Below, piece by piece: positions 10,717 to 21,784 of a stretch of 64,000 nucleotides of DNA. The translations under genes were made by a program, and so were the position numbers. Positions within the stretch are counted from its first letter, which is position 1, and each line of letters starts with the position of its first letter. This stretch comes from Geotrypetes seraphini (Eukaryota; Chordata; Amphibia; Gymnophiona; Dermophiidae), in contig NC_047084.1 of NCBI RefSeq assembly GCF_902459505.1, forward strand, positions 495,241,013 through 495,305,012, given 5' to 3'. The notes beneath the pieces were generated by a model. It was not told the origin of the DNA and did no database searches. It was given only the letters and a program-made list of their open reading frames with translations.

Positions 10717-11350
10717 AGCATTTTTTTAAAAAAAAAATCTTTATTTAGTTTTTAATGCCAACAAAAAGTGCAATACAATATACATACAAATAATAATAAT
10801 CAAATAAGCACTTATAATCAATCAGAATCTATACAAAAATAAAACTCCCTCCCAATCCAACATTACCATCAGGAATAATACCAAAACAAAAGATAACCCC
10901 TCCCCAACCCCCCACCCCTCTGGATGTGTGAGTGCTAAAACAACGGAAAACAAAGATAAAGGACAACTATAACAAATCTACAAAATACGTCAATGGACCC
11001 CCAAACTAATTTGAATGTCTTATTATGCCCTAGCATGTCAGCATTCATTTTCTCATACTTATAACTTAACATAAGTTCGCCCACCAAAAAGGAAAACTAA
11101 GGTGATCCCAATTCTTTCAATTGTGAGTAATCATTTGCATGGCTATCCCGGTCATAATAAGGAAAAGCCGACATTTATTCCTATCCAATGAGGGTTTAAT
11201 ATGCAATATCATCCCACATATAACAACCTCATACGTCAATGGAATCGATGACTCCAGTATGATATTAATCCGTCCCCATATTGACTTCCAGAAGTTGAGT
11301 ATCAAAGGACAATAGAATAACAGATGATCCAATGTCCCTATGTTCAGATG
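10717..11350 (-). mobile_element. L1-type LINE, 3' end of ORF2 and tail
   Basis: A T-run and TCTTTATTTAG at 10720-10745 are the reverse of a poly-A tail. The minus strand at 11117-11332 encodes the cysteine-containing L1 C-terminus (MDHLLFYCPLILNFWKSIWG, then KPSLDRNKCRLFLIMTGIA). The element is cut off on its 5' side near 11350. Confidence 0.85.
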
Positions 11351-11674
11351 ATAGTATATAAAAGACTTGATAAATGATTAGCTAAATATAACTATGTCAA
11401 CCTGATGGTTCCATGTGGCATAACACATTACCCTAATGGGAAGTGTACATATACATGACACCTTTAAAAATGCACAAGGTTTTCTCTACAGACTTTGCTT
11501 AAAATTACACAAGTGAAACCCGATTTTCAGTATATCATCCAGGTCAGAAAAAGAACATCTGAGTCAGAAAATTAGTCTGCAGCATATTGTACAAAACAAC
11601 ATTTAAGTGCTGGTTACGTGCAGCAGGAACATTCATATTAGAATCATAAATGTCAAAAAAATGAATGAAACACC
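11351..11674. other. No recognisable feature
   Basis: AT-rich, apparently low-copy sequence; nothing supportable. Confidence 0.4.
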
Positions 11675-11960
11675 GTGGGTACATAAACATTTATGTCACT
11701 TTTTGGTATAAGATGTACATTTATTTTTGCCATTCTAGGAACATAGACATTTATTTTCTGGAAGGATATCACAAAGCCTGGTGTCCCTTCCCAGTGTTGC
11801 TCTCACGCAGCATAGCAACCACTGGGGGATTAAGGGAGTGACTTCCCCTAATCCCTTTAGTGGAGATGGAACGATATATAAATGTTCGTGGCACTGCAGA
11901 GACACTGTGATTTATATTATGTATGGTTATTTGCAAGCCGCCTGTTTAGGCAGTGTATAA
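11675..11960. repeat. Foldback repeat fragment related to 31681-32995
   Basis: CCACTGGGGGATTAAGGG pairs with a downstream CCCCTAATCCCTTTAGTGG, forming a hairpin at about 11819-11864. A close relative is at 32645-32690 inside a larger element, so this is a piece of the same family. Confidence 0.6.
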
Positions 11961-12310
11961 ATGGAAAAGTTGGGATCGGTTAAATTATACTTTCTGGTGG
12001 GAATCTCTATGCCACACATTTAAAATGGAACATATGATTGCTATACAGCAAGGACATTATAGAAAGTTTATGGATATTTGGGAGCCATTGACAAAATTCT
12101 GTAAGGAATGACTGTTGATTTTGCCCTTTGATCATACATGTCCAGGTTGGGTGGGAAGATGCTTTTAATTTGAGCGGGGGGGGGATGATATATGTATTTG
12201 GCATAGAATATAATTTTGATTGAATTTAAGTGCTGTTAAAATGTAAAATGTCTGTATAATATGTTGCACTTATTTTGGCTTTAAAATGAATAAAGATTAA
12301 AAAAAAAAGA
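11961..12310 (+). mobile_element. L1-type LINE, extreme 3' end with poly-A
   Basis: Plus-strand LNYTFWWESLCHTFKMEHMI followed by RKFMDIWEPLTKFC is the conserved C-terminus of this L1 family. It is followed by AATAAAG and an A-tail at 12295-12315. A heavily 5'-truncated insertion. Confidence 0.88.
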
Positions 12311-12344
12311 AAAAAGTTTTAAATAAATAAATAAATGCTACTCA

Positions 12345-13732
12345 CTACAGATCCTACACTTTGTGCTAATTTGCCCTTAAAATATATATTCCTTTAAAAG
12401 CTAATCTGAAAATATTTTAATTTGTGAAAATGGGCAGCACATATAATTACCCCCCCCCCATTAGTTTTGCAAAGTTTCATCTTCAAACGTGGTAGTCACT
12501 CACAATGGCTTTATTTCCTGTGGTCATCATCTTCAACGTTCATCTTCTACTGTGCATGGACTGGATTGCAATGGACAGAGTGGCGGGCACTGAAAGCTGT
12601 CTGCTGTTTTCACTGCGATCAACTACAGAAATGAGCAACGGAGAGGAAAAAAAAAAAAATCCCAAGATCTGACACCAATTATTTTTCTACAAAACACTTT
12701 GTGACAACAGCAAGCAGCCCCCAAAGGACAGCAAGTAACAACAGAGCCTAATTAGAATGTTTTCCGCATAATCATTAACTAGCATCCAACACCTACGAGA
12801 ATATTCTGTTTAAGCTAAAACATGACCTGCATGGTGGAGGGGCCTTGTAAACTGTTTATAAAGTAGAACTATAACAAAAATTGGCAGGAAAGGTCAGAAC
12901 AACCCTCATTTAAATTTCAAGTAGGAAGCAAGCTCCACAGTCCATGTGTACAACAAAGACTGGTGTATTCTTTTCAGTGGCCTTGTTGCCAGTGCTAACT
13001 ATTGCAAAAATCCTCAAGGGCTAATTACTGGAGCTGCAAAACAAGCATTTCCTTTCAATATGGTGCAATGGTAGAGTTCTAATTATAGCGTTTCAAAATA
13101 TGTGGTTTCTTATGGGGTTCTTTCTTTTAACTTGCTTTCTGATGTATGAGCAAGGATTAATGAACATGTGTACTTTGTTGCACTTTTCATCACACATAGC
13201 TCACGGTCTGAAGCCAAGTGTCAAGTGAAGGTGTCCTTCTGGGCACCTACAAAATCCCCAGTGGTATTTCTGCTAATGCACATATTCCCCCCCCCCGGCT
13301 TCTAATATTCACTTACAGATTACAAATGCATCCTGCTTTCACAGCTATCAACTCAGCAAGACGCAACTTGACTTGCAGGGCTTCTGTGAACTTGAAGGAG
13401 CCAAAACAGAGAAAAATGGTCAGGTAAGAAAAAGATGTGTGAAAGCAATTCAAAGGCATCATTTAAAAACATGGAGAGCTCATTATGAAAACAATGTTAG
13501 TGGGGATGAATAATCTATTTACTCTTTCTGCTGAGCGTTACATTTGTGACTCCAATCTACTCTCACTTTGAACAACATTAAGAGGAGAAATGATACCATC
13601 ATTCTCTTCCTTCCAATCAGCATTTAGATTAGAAGAGAACCCAGATCACTTGTAAACTTCAAACATACTATTTCACAACAATTATGATTGTAATACTCAT
13701 TAGACCAGACACGAATGATGGAGTAAAATTTG
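12345..13732. other. Low-repeat intergenic sequence
   Basis: About 1.4 kb with few repeat signatures. Homopolymers occur (C10 at about 12452, A12 at about 12647, C9 at about 13288). No splice-flanked coding stretch stands out; the longest open frames are under 70 codons and look random. Words such as CCTAATTAGAATG and TCATTAACTAGCATCC are reminiscent of conserved non-coding DNA but this is only an impression. Confidence 0.45.
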
Positions 13733-13885
13733 GCTGAAGCTTCATTTATTTTTATTTTATTGAAAGTATTTATGTACCGCCTATCAAAGTTATCTAAGTG
13801 GTTTACAATCAGGTACTCAAGCATGCTCCCTGTCTGTCCTGGTGGGCTCACAATCTATCTAATGTACCTGGGGCAATGGAAGAGT
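13733..13885 (-). mobile_element. L2-related 3' tail (SINE or LINE end)
   Basis: Reads as the reverse of CCAGGTACATTAGATAG...TTGATAGGCGGTACATAAAT with an A-rich end at 13738-13755. The same block is on the plus strand at 42235-42390. Only the shared 3' domain is present, so a SINE mobilised by L2 is possible. Confidence 0.7.
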
Positions 13886-14480
13886 GCATTAAAAAGGGAC
13901 AGTCTGCTAAAGCAGCCATTTTGATAGCGAATTGAAAAAAATTGAGACATTTCTGAAAAAATCGCACCTACAAATGAGGTCGGTAGACAGCAGTGAAGAT
14001 TCGCTAAATTTGCATGTGCCTATCGCTGGTGATAGCGATGGGCATATGCGCAGATAAAAAAGTATAAAAAAATTTAAAAACATAAAAGCCACAACTACAG
14101 CGGAAGAGATGCCCATTCTCTCCCGCTGGCAAGAAATGCCTGCCCTGCACACTTCCCCCACAGCGGGAGAGATGCCAATTCAGTAGATGTCCTGAGGGAT
14201 GTGGATTCCCTCCTCTTAGCTGGCCTGTGTCATCAAAAATGGGCCTTTCCAGCCCCAGTGCATCATGGGAGGGGCCTTATAAAACCTGGGCCAATCAGAG
14301 CCTCAAGCCCCTCCCTGGATGCACTATGAAGGGGCCTAAGGCTCTGATTGGTCTTAGGCATCTGGGCTAATCAGAACCTTATCCTTATCATGGTGCATCC
14401 AGGGAGGGTCCTGAGGCTCTGATTGGCCTAGGTTATATTAACCTCCTGATAAATATTAAAGACCTGTTCTAAAGGTCCTC
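13886..14480. repeat. Unclassified interspersed repeat with GATTGG hairpins
   Basis: The left part (13905-14060) shares TTTGCATGTGCC and GCTGGTGATAGC with 63840-64000. The right part (14240-14440) alternates GGCCAATCAGAGCC and GGCTCTGATTGG, giving stem-loops, with repeated CCCTCCCTGGATGCA. The sense of the hairpins resembles the arms at 20118-20260 and 26230-26350. Confidence 0.55.
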
Positions 14481-14828
14481 CTTTAAAATGTAACTTTTAA
14501 TTCGGGTACCTGCCATCTACGACAAGAATTCATGGATACATGAGCAAACAACAGGAATAAATTCAGATAAGAGCCAATGCAGGGGTAGAATGAATGGAGC
14601 AAGAATGCAAGGAGCAAGAATGATCTTGTGTCTCAGAGGCGTTTGCTTAATTCCAATGTCAGACAGCTCCCCTGAGATTGGAAAATTGGTTCTCCATTAG
14701 GAGAGAGTTTTCCTCTAAACTGTTTTGAAAATAAACTATCCTATCTGGATCCAGCTACCATCCTTTTTTCCTGATCCTTCCAGCTTCCGGTAAATAACCA
14801 GCTCATCCCCTTGACCCCTCCTTGTAGC
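14481..14828. other. No recognisable feature
   Basis: Contains a small internal duplication (AATGGAGCAAGAATGCAAGG near 14590-14620). Otherwise nothing supportable. Confidence 0.4.
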
Positions 14829-14872
14829 CCTGGTCTGACCCAGCAGAGGCACTTCTTATATTCTTATGCTTA
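14829..14872 (+). mobile_element. CR1-like LINE 3' tip
   Basis: CTGGTCTGACCCAGCAGAGG followed by TTATATTCTTATG matches the terminal sequence of the LINE ending at 1466. Only about 45 bases remain. Confidence 0.75.
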
Positions 14873-14874
14873 AT

Positions 14875-15284
14875 GTTAGGCGTGAGTGGAACTTACACCA
14901 GCTCAGCCAATTAATACCATTTAATGCCAATTAAAACCAATAATTTGCTGTTAATCTGCCTTTCAGTCAGTTATTGAATTACATGCGTAACTGATCTTAT
15001 TCTATAACTTGCATATGCAAATTTTCTCTCTAGTTGGAAATTTCAGCGGTCAGGTTTATAGAATTAGGGAGTTAGTGCATGAATTAGCATTTGTTGTTAG
15101 CATATGAGTGTGGTACTACTACCATGCTGGCATGACAGCATGTGCTAATTCATGTGCTAACTGCATTCCAAGTTATGGCATAGGAAATGGGTGAGTTATG
15201 GGCAAGGATTTGGTATGTATAGCCAGAAAAGTTTAGACAATTTACTGGAGGAAAATTTCATAGTCTGCTATTGAGACAGACGTA
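14875..15284. repeat. Unclassified interspersed repeat (TAATTGGCA family), second copy
   Basis: Shares TTAATGCCAATTAA-like words with 8969-9463. It ends near TTTATAGAATTAGGG at about 15055. The rest to 15284 carries near-palindromic AGCATGTGCTAATTCATG words (15060-15165) but has no assignable family. Confidence 0.45.
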
Positions 15285-15441
15285 GGGGGAAGCAACTGCT
15301 TGCCTTCGGATTAGTTGCATGGAATGTTGCTACTCTTTGGGTTTGGGCCAGATATTAGTGACCTACATTGGCCAACATGAGGACGGGCTACTGGGCTAGA
15401 CGGACCATTGGTCTGATCCAGTATGGCTATTCTTATGTTCT
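15285..15441 (+). mobile_element. CR1-like LINE 3' end, fourth subtype
   Basis: GGAATGTTGCTACTCTTTGG and GGGCTACTGGGCTAGACGG end in TTATGTTCTT at 15441. The same subtype is on the minus strand at 38281-38600 and 45566-45640. Only 3' untranslated sequence is present. Confidence 0.85.
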
Positions 15442-16966
15442 TCATTTTTGGGGGAGTCAGGGATAGACTGGAGGCATGCATTTCCTCTTATAGTAACATA
15501 GAAACATGATGGCAGATAAAGGCCAGTGGCGTACCTAGCATATGTGACACCCGGGGCCCATCATTTTTTGACTCCCCCCATCTATATGAAAAATATGATT
15601 TTTAGTAACAATCCACATATTGCACAACAAGAGTGTACCTAAGAAAAGGCAGCATCTTAAACACTGCAGTGAGCACTAGAACACCAACACATATATTGTA
15701 AAACTAAACAAGCCAGATCCCGCAAGTCAATTGATCCTGCAGTCAATGCCAACTGAAAACTATGTTCTTTTCATACACACAGAACAGAGATACACCCTTG
15801 CCCAATATGGAATAATCACAAACTAAAAATAGAAATATGTAGACAAAAGTTAAACTGAACCGCCAAGAAACCGGACTCTGCATACAATGCAACATCACAA
15901 CCCCACAACACCACAAAAACAGTAACACATGTCCTCTAATACAGTGCAAAATATAAAGACAGTAGATGTAAATTTGAAAAAACTGATACATAACAATCAC
16001 CACTTTACACATCTCCCTCGTTATTCGCGGGGGATAGGGGCAGAGCCGGACCGTGAATAGGGAAATACCGCGAATATCCGGCTCTGATCCACCCTCGCCT
16101 CTCGAGACTATGACGGGAACTCCCCACAGCCATTTCCTATTGGCAATCTACATGGGGCAGGAGCGTAGGAAGATCGCTCCTGCCCCGAAAGCACGGTAGA
16201 CCACCAGGTAAGGCTGGGATGCTGGGGAGAAGGCAAAAATATGGGTTTGTTTTTTCCCCCTGCCCCCCAAAAAATCGCGATTATGTAAAATCGCGAGTGC
16301 GGAAACCACGAATGGGGAGGGGGGAAGTGGACAAATTAACAAATAAAAATAAAACAAATAATGAGAAATAAGAAAATACCATTTTATTGAACTAATCCCC
16401 GTAAGCACGGTCCCCATCCCCACAAACCACCTGATTCCATCCACACAAGCCTTGAATTGTTTTATATTGAATTTATTATATTAAAGTTTAAAAAGAAACA
16501 ATATTCTGTACAATTGTCAATTTATAAATCAGCGTCTTCTCCCCACTCTCTCTTCCCCATTTCCCTTCAGCGTCCTCAGCCCACTCTCTCTCCACTTTCC
16601 TTCAGCGCACGCACATAAAAACAAGCAAGTAATTTTATATCATATTCATTCATAGAAATTAAAGTCTAAATAATGCCAGCCACATAACAAAACATGATTT
16701 TACAAAAATAATTCCCTGCACAGTCAAACCTGCAAGGATTACTAGATGTCTTTCAGCAGCTCCCCTCCCTCCCTCCCTCCCTCCCCCTTAACTTTGTAGC
16801 CAAGTCAAAATGATCTACCAACAATAAAATTTTAAAAACATAAAGCACACTGTACGCAGAGAAAATGTTAATTATCATTTATATTCCGCGGGTTTTCAAA
16901 GAGGTCAAGGCAGATGACTTTATGCAATGTCACCTCAGTAACAACTATACAAAAATAGACAAATAT

Positions 16967-17098
16967 ACCCCCTCCCTTTTTACTAAACCACGATAGTGGT
17001 TGTTAGCGCAGGGAGCTGCGCTGAATGCCCCATGCTGCTCTCGACGCTCATAGGCACCCTGCGCTAAAAACCACTATTGCAGTTTAGTAAAAGGGGGC
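16967..17098. mobile_element. MITE, TACTAAA subtype
   Basis: CCCTTTTTACTAAACCACGA at the left is matched by an inverted AGTTTAGTAAAAGGGGG at the right, with TA at both outer ends. The interior CAGGGAGCTGCGCTGAATGC is typical of the related family at 27138 and elsewhere. The exact ends are uncertain by a few bases. Confidence 0.7.
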
Positions 17099-17229
17099 CA
17101 TAGTGCAAAATATAGACAGCATATATAAATTCTCAAAACGGACACATTTTGAACACTAAATTGAAAATAAAATCATTTTTCCTACCTTTGGTAATTTCAT
17201 CAGTCTCTTGTTGCACTTTATTCTTCTGA

Positions 17230-17800
17230 CTGTGCATCCAATATTTCTTCCCTTCTTTCAGCCTCCTGTATGCTTCCTCTCCTCCAGACCTCATTCCCTC
17301 TCCAAACTTTTTCTTTGTTTCACCCTGCCCCCTCTTTCTTTTTCTCTCTCTCCATTCCCCCTTTCTTTCTGTATGTCTGTCTTTCTCTCTCTCTCCGTGC
17401 CCCATTTCTTTCTTTCTTTCTTTGTTTCACCCTGCCCCCTTCTTTCTTTATCTCTCCATGCCCCCTTTCGTTCTGTATGCCTGTCTTTCTCTCTCTCTTT
17501 GTGCCCCATTTCTTTCTTTGTTTCACCCTTCCCATTCTTTCTTTCTCTCTCCATGCCCCTTTTCTTTCTGTATGTCTGTCTTTCTCTCTCTCTGCCCCAT
17601 TTCTTTCTTTCTTTCACTCTGCCCCCTTCTTTCTTTCTCTTTCCATGTCCCTATTCTTTCTCTATGTCTGTCTTTTGCTCTCTCTCTCTCTCTGTGTCCC
17701 ATTTTTTTCTTTTTCTTTGTTTTACCCTGCCCCCTTTCTTTCTTTCTGGCTCCATGCTACCCCCTTTCTTTATTTCTCCCTCCCTGCCCTCCCCTCCCCA
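17230..17800. repeat. Polypyrimidine minisatellite
   Basis: Units of roughly 100-120 bases carry TTTCTTTCT, CTCTCTCTC, CATGCCCC and TGTATGTCTGTC. Nearly all plus-strand bases are pyrimidines for over 500 bases, which could favour triplex DNA. The units vary in length. Confidence 0.85.
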
Positions 17801-17857
17801 TGCCACCGCCATTGGGAAAATGATGCTACCGCCACTGGGGAATATGCTGCCACTGCC

Positions 17858-18093
17858 GCCATCGGGAACAGGCCGGCGCCGAGTTCGCCCTGCTTCTCTT
17901 TCCCGCGGGGCCTACCAACTCTCGCCGCCCGACGCCAATTCTGACATCGAAGAGGACGTTCCGGGCCAGCCAGGCAGCGATTGGCTGGCCCAGAACGTCC
18001 TCTCCGATGTTAGAATTGACATCGGGCGGCGAGAGTTGGTCGGCCCCGCAGGGAAGAGCAGGGAGAACTCAGCGCCAGCCTGTTCCCGATGGT
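17858..18093. repeat. GC-rich palindrome in hAT
   Basis: GGCCAGCCAGGCAGCGATTG faces GGCTGGCC across a short centre near 17976. Pairing extends outward through CCAACTCTCGCCGCCC / GGGCGGCGAGAGTTGG to GGAACAGGC / GCCTGTTCC. Arms are about 115 bases each with some mismatches. Confidence 0.88.
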
Positions 18094-18745
18094 GGCGATG
18101 GCACTCAAGTGGCTAAAGAGCTGCAGTTTGCCTGCCTAGGGAGAACACTGAAGGGTGGCTAACTGTGCACCCCCTTGGGGCGTGCACCCAGGGCGGACCG
18201 CCCCCCCGTTCCCCCTTGGTACGCCACTGATAAAGGCCAAATGGTCCATTCAGTCTGCCCATCCACAGTAACCATTATCTCTTTCTCTCTCTAAGAGATC
18301 CCATGTCTTCTTGAATTCAGACACAGTCTTTGACTCCACCACCTCTTCCAGGAGACTGTTCCATGCATTTACCACCCTTTCTATAAAAAAGAATTTCCTT
18401 AGATTACTGCTGAGCCTATCACCTGTTAACTTCATCCAATGCTCTCTCATTCCAGAGCTTCCTTTCAAATGAAGGAGACTTGACTCTTGCTCATTTACAC
18501 CATGTAGGTATTTAAACGTCTCTATCATATCTCTCCTTCCCACCTTTCCTCCAAATTATACATATTGAGATTTTTAAGTCTGTCCCCATATGCCTTATGA
18601 TGAAGACCATGCACCATTTTAGTAGCCTTCCTCTGGACCATCCTTTTTATATTTTTTTGAAAGTGCAGCCTCCAGAATTGTACACAATATTCTAAATGAG
18701 GTTTCACCAGAATCTTATACAGTATCTGCTTCCTGGGGCCAGCTT

Positions 18746-19384
18746 CTCCTCCAAGTCTTTACCCTTCAAAATACAGACTTATTTTGGAGATGGAGAGAGA
18801 AGGCAATGCCCCTAAACACTTCAGGCTCACATTGGAAAGGTGGACTGCATAAGCCCTAGCTTGTCTAAATTTTGCTGCTGTTGCTGGTGTTGCCCCATTT
18901 TCTGCTCTATGTGTGGCCCCACGACACAGCGTATCCTTCTTTCAAACTTCCTACCAGCGCAGCAAATTTAAAAACCAGGAATGCACATCATGTTTATGTT
19001 CCTGTGCTCCTTATGGCTCTGCTGTCCTACCCTCTCTGATGTGCCCTTCCTGTTGCTGTATGGAGCCTTCAGCAACAGGAGCATGACCGCTGTACCATGT
19101 TCACTGCGGCTGTGGTGGCAGGAATGGAGGCTTGGAGGAATGGTCACAGGGCAGGTAGGGAAAGAGGAAGGAGAGATGCTGAATTGGAAGGAGAGGGTTG
19201 GAGAAGAGGATCAGGGAATTATGCTTGTTCTGGTGGGGGAGGGAGAAAGGAAAAGATACTGGATTTGGGGGCAGAAAAGAGAAGGAAGGGAATGAACCTG
19301 TGGGTTGGAGGGGGGGGGGGGGGGAAGGAGGAGGGCACGGAAGAGATGCTGTGTTAAATAACAATAACATTTCCTCCTGTGAAA
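18746..19384. other. Unclassified; purine-rich right part
   Basis: Bases 19130-19345 are GA-rich with a 14-G run near 19310-19323. Open frames here are low-complexity and lack family resemblance. No gene is supported. Confidence 0.4.
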
Positions 19385-19860
19385 AACAGTTTATGTATGA
19401 TATTCACTGGTCTTTTATTATGAGGCACCAATTCTCGGGCCATGTTTTGGGAAAACAGTAATACCCATGCTACCACTGAGTCAGTTTTAGACTTGACCTG
19501 GCAGATTTCCTCCAGCCCCTCGCTTTTAATTTGCAGCGATAACTAAGAGTAATTAAGTGCAAGCAATCTGAAGTGCCTCTGCAGAGCGTTCTGTCCCCCG
19601 ATGATGCTTCTTTATTGCCACGATCAGATTAATAATTATACATTGCAACCTGGGGTATAATATCTGCATGGGATAGATCACTGTTGAACAGTGGGCTGCC
19701 AAAGAGAGAATTAAGCTGCAATATATTTCAGAGGGTTCTTTCATTTTTAACACCATCCTCTTTTTATTTCCAGTGCAGGTGCTGCTCTTGTGTGTGATGG
19801 CCTGTTTAGTACCGGGTTCTTAGAGCTTTTCAAGAGAAAGTTTCAGGATAATTCTACACA
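19385..19860. other. Low-repeat sequence, candidate conserved non-coding DNA
   Basis: The stretch has balanced composition and no repeat signature. It contains homeodomain-like words (AGAGTAATTAAGTG, CAGATTAATAATTATAC). It lacks a sustained open frame. The conservation idea rests only on its look and its position between repeats. Confidence 0.35.
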
Positions 19861-19984
19861 GGTGTCACGTATGTGTGTAAATCATTAGAATACCAGCATG
19901 TACATGTATATATGTGGCATAGCAAAGAAAAATGGGGAGACCCAATGATCCACAGTGAAAACAATCCACCGATGAAAACAAAAA

Positions 19985-20117
19985 CAAAAAACTGTGGATA
20001 CAGATGTTCTGGAGAAAATTTATTATACAATGACATATAAAAGCATGAAAAATCAATGAAAAAAGTACAATGATAAAAAATACAGTGGTAAAAAAATCCA
20101 ACCAGACCCTACATGGG
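19985..20117 (-). repeat. 3' tail of a hammerhead-type element
   Basis: On the minus strand it starts CATGTAGGGTCT, the expected last stem III, cleavage and stem I bases of the hammerhead-like motif. It then runs through AT-rich sequence to AATAAATTTTCTCCAGAAC. The rest of the motif was lost where the GC-rich element at 20118 begins. Confidence 0.4.
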
Positions 20118-21052
20118 CTCTAGGTGCCTGGGCCAAACAGGCCTTAGACTTAGTGGGGATGGGCGGACCCACTTTGCCTAAGGCCTGATTGGTCCAGGCT
20201 TCTAGAGCCTGGGCCAATCAGGCCTTAGGCTTCGGCGGGATGGGCCGGAAGGGGCGGGCCCGCCTCATTTCGATGAGGCGGGCCTGCCGGCTGGACGGGC
20301 AAGACCCGTCTGGCCAAAAGAAAAGGTTAGTTTGGTGGGGTGGAGGTTTGAGGGCTGTTAGCACAGGGGGGGGAGGGTGCGGAGGGAGTGCGTCTTCGGG
20401 CAGGAGGGATTGGGTACCTTTCTGCCAGCGATCGGTAGTGGAGGGGCATCTTGTGGCAGGAGGGTTTGGGCACCCTCCTGCCAGCAATTGGTAGTAGTGT
20501 TGGGGGCAGTCAGTAGTGTTGGGGGCGGCGATCGGTAGTGTCGGGGGGGGCATCTTCTGGCAGGAGGGTTTGGGCACCCTCCTGCCAGCGATCGGTAGTG
20601 TCGGGGGGGGGGGGCGGTCGGTAGTATCAGGGGGGGGGCATCTTCTGGCAGGAGGGTTTGGGCACCCTCCTGCCGGCAATCAGAGAGGCGGCCGCGGCCC
20701 ACTATACTTATAGCGGCAGAGAGATCCCATGCCGCAATAAGTATAGCGGCCGCGTCTACTTAAAATGTAAATCAGCATTTTGTTGGCCTACATTGTAAGC
20801 GTCTCTTCCTATACTAGGGAGACGCGTAGGGCCGCCTAGGCTCGCCTAAGGTCCGCCTAAGGCCCGCTTAAGGCCCTTAGGCGAGCTTAGGCATCTTGCG
20901 GGCTTCCCTAGGCTCCCGGAGGCGCCTTCAATATAGGCGGCCTGCCTGGGGAGCATTTTTTTAAAAAACGTGCATCCCGATTGGCTGATTAGACAGCTGT
21001 AGGACGCCTACAGCTGCCTAAAATCGGGACGCACTTTGTAGAATCAGGGCCT
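20118..21052 (+). mobile_element. GC-rich foldback element, left copy
   Basis: Begins CTCTAGGTGCCTGGGCCAA and continues through nested GGCCTGATTGG / CCAATCAGGCC hairpins. A minisatellite follows at 20390-20680, then a CTATACTTATAGCGGC hairpin near 20703. It ends GTAGAATCAGGGCC next to the tRNA duplication. The same element lies inverted at 25660-26350, matching along almost its whole outer 550 bases. No coding capacity; superfamily unknown. Confidence 0.75.
20390..20680. repeat. Palindromic minisatellite, about 60-bp unit
   Basis: Each unit holds GGCAGGAGGGTTTGGGCACC followed by CTCCTGCC, so every unit folds into an 11-bp stem with a 6-base loop. Units are linked by CGATCGGTAGTGTCGGGGGG. About four to five units here; four more lie inverted at 25865-26085. 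Confidence 0.88.
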
Positions 21053-21691
21053 AAATCTCTAAACTGCCTACAAGATGTATCTTTGCTAGAAGAGAAACCA
21101 TTGGAAAAATACAGTTAAATGCAGAATCCATAAGAAAAACCTGGAATGATTTTACCTTACTGGAAGGAGTCCATGTGACGTGTAGATATCAGAAATGAAT
21201 GTATGCGGGAAAGAAATTCTGATAGGTTAGCTTCCCTTCTAAACAGTCAGTTTGAATGAGTGAATGCTTACAGGAGAGAACAGAAGAGGCTCCATCCATT
21301 GTTGGTTCCCTTTCGTTTTATCAACTGGCATGTCTTCTTTTTTCAAACTTTTCGTTAACTGTCAGTTCTCTACTTTCAAAACCATTATACATAGAATAAG
21401 TCTGACAGGTTTTGCCTTGCACATCAAACAGGTAATCCTGCTGGATATCATAGGGCTTTCCCAAGGGATTAAATCTATGTGTTTTTTCTTTCAAAAAGAG
21501 AATGCATTTAAGCATTGCATGTTTTAGATAGGGTGAAATCACGAATCAGAAGATGATTGTGTCCAAGAATGCTGTTAATAGGAAAGAGCAGGCAGAACAA
21601 ATGTGTTTCTCCTTCGTTTCAGGGTGAAGAGCAGAATCCTTTAGTTCGTCATTACCACGAATGCATGCAGAGAGGAACATCTTGCCAAGTT

Positions 21692-21773
21692 GTAGTCATG
21701 GCCGAGTGGTTAAGGCGATGGAGTAGAAATCCATTGGGGTATCCCCGTGCAGGTTCAAATCCTGCTGACTATG
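21692..21773 (+). tRNA. tRNA-Ser (anticodon AGA), copy 1
   Basis: The 82-base sequence fits eukaryotic tRNA-Ser: acceptor GTAGTCA pairs with TGACTAT (one G-T wobble at the base), the A box is TGGCCGAGTGG, and the anticodon stem ATGGA/TCCAT encloses GT-AGA-AA. A long variable arm (TTGGGGTATCCCCGTG) and the B box GGTTCAAATCC follow. It closely resembles the mammalian tRNA-Ser-AGA sequence; the A7-T66 pair differs from the mammalian G-C pair but is compensated. Position 32 is G instead of the usual C. A TTTT terminator lies at 21781-21784. No intron, and CCA is not encoded. Confidence 0.92.
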
Positions 21774-21780
21774 GGTCTCA

Positions 21781-21784
21781 TTTT
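21781..21784 (+). terminator. RNA polymerase III terminator of tRNA copy 1
   Basis: Four T residues 7 bases after the tRNA end, the normal stop signal for RNA polymerase III. Confidence 0.75.

Larger units (their letters stand above)
15524..18229. mobile_element. Large non-autonomous hAT element (2706 bp)
   Basis: Terminal inverted repeats begin CAGTGGCGTACC and end GGTACGCCACTG. The 8-bp target duplication ATAAAGGC is perfect (15516-15523 and 18230-18237). Inside are a PIF-like MITE (about 16967-17098), an exon-like block (17128-17320), a polypyrimidine minisatellite (17230-17800) and a GC-rich palindrome (17858-18093). I see no transposase frame; long pyrimidine-coded frames across 17208-18116 are artefacts of the repeat. 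Confidence 0.95.
15489..18745 (-). mobile_element. CR1-like LINE (third family), split by a 2.7-kb hAT
   Basis: Minus-strand LINE at 15489-15523 and 18230-18745, same family as 2105-2788. It encodes KPHLEYCVQFWRLHFQKNIK, MIETFKYLHGVNEQ and FFIERVVNAWNSLLEEVVES, with a frame change near 18540. The hAT entered its 3' untranslated region and duplicated ATAAAGGC there, so the LINE is the older of the two. Confidence 0.92.

Noticed and set aside
17208-18116. 302-codon plus-strand open frame
   Set aside because: It lies across a pyrimidine minisatellite and a palindrome inside a hAT. The sequence is Ser/Leu/Pro/Phe repeat with no domain.
20390-20680. CRISPR-like array of regularly spaced repeats
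   Set aside because: The spacers are not unique, the repeats are palindromic minisatellite units, and the context is a vertebrate genome.
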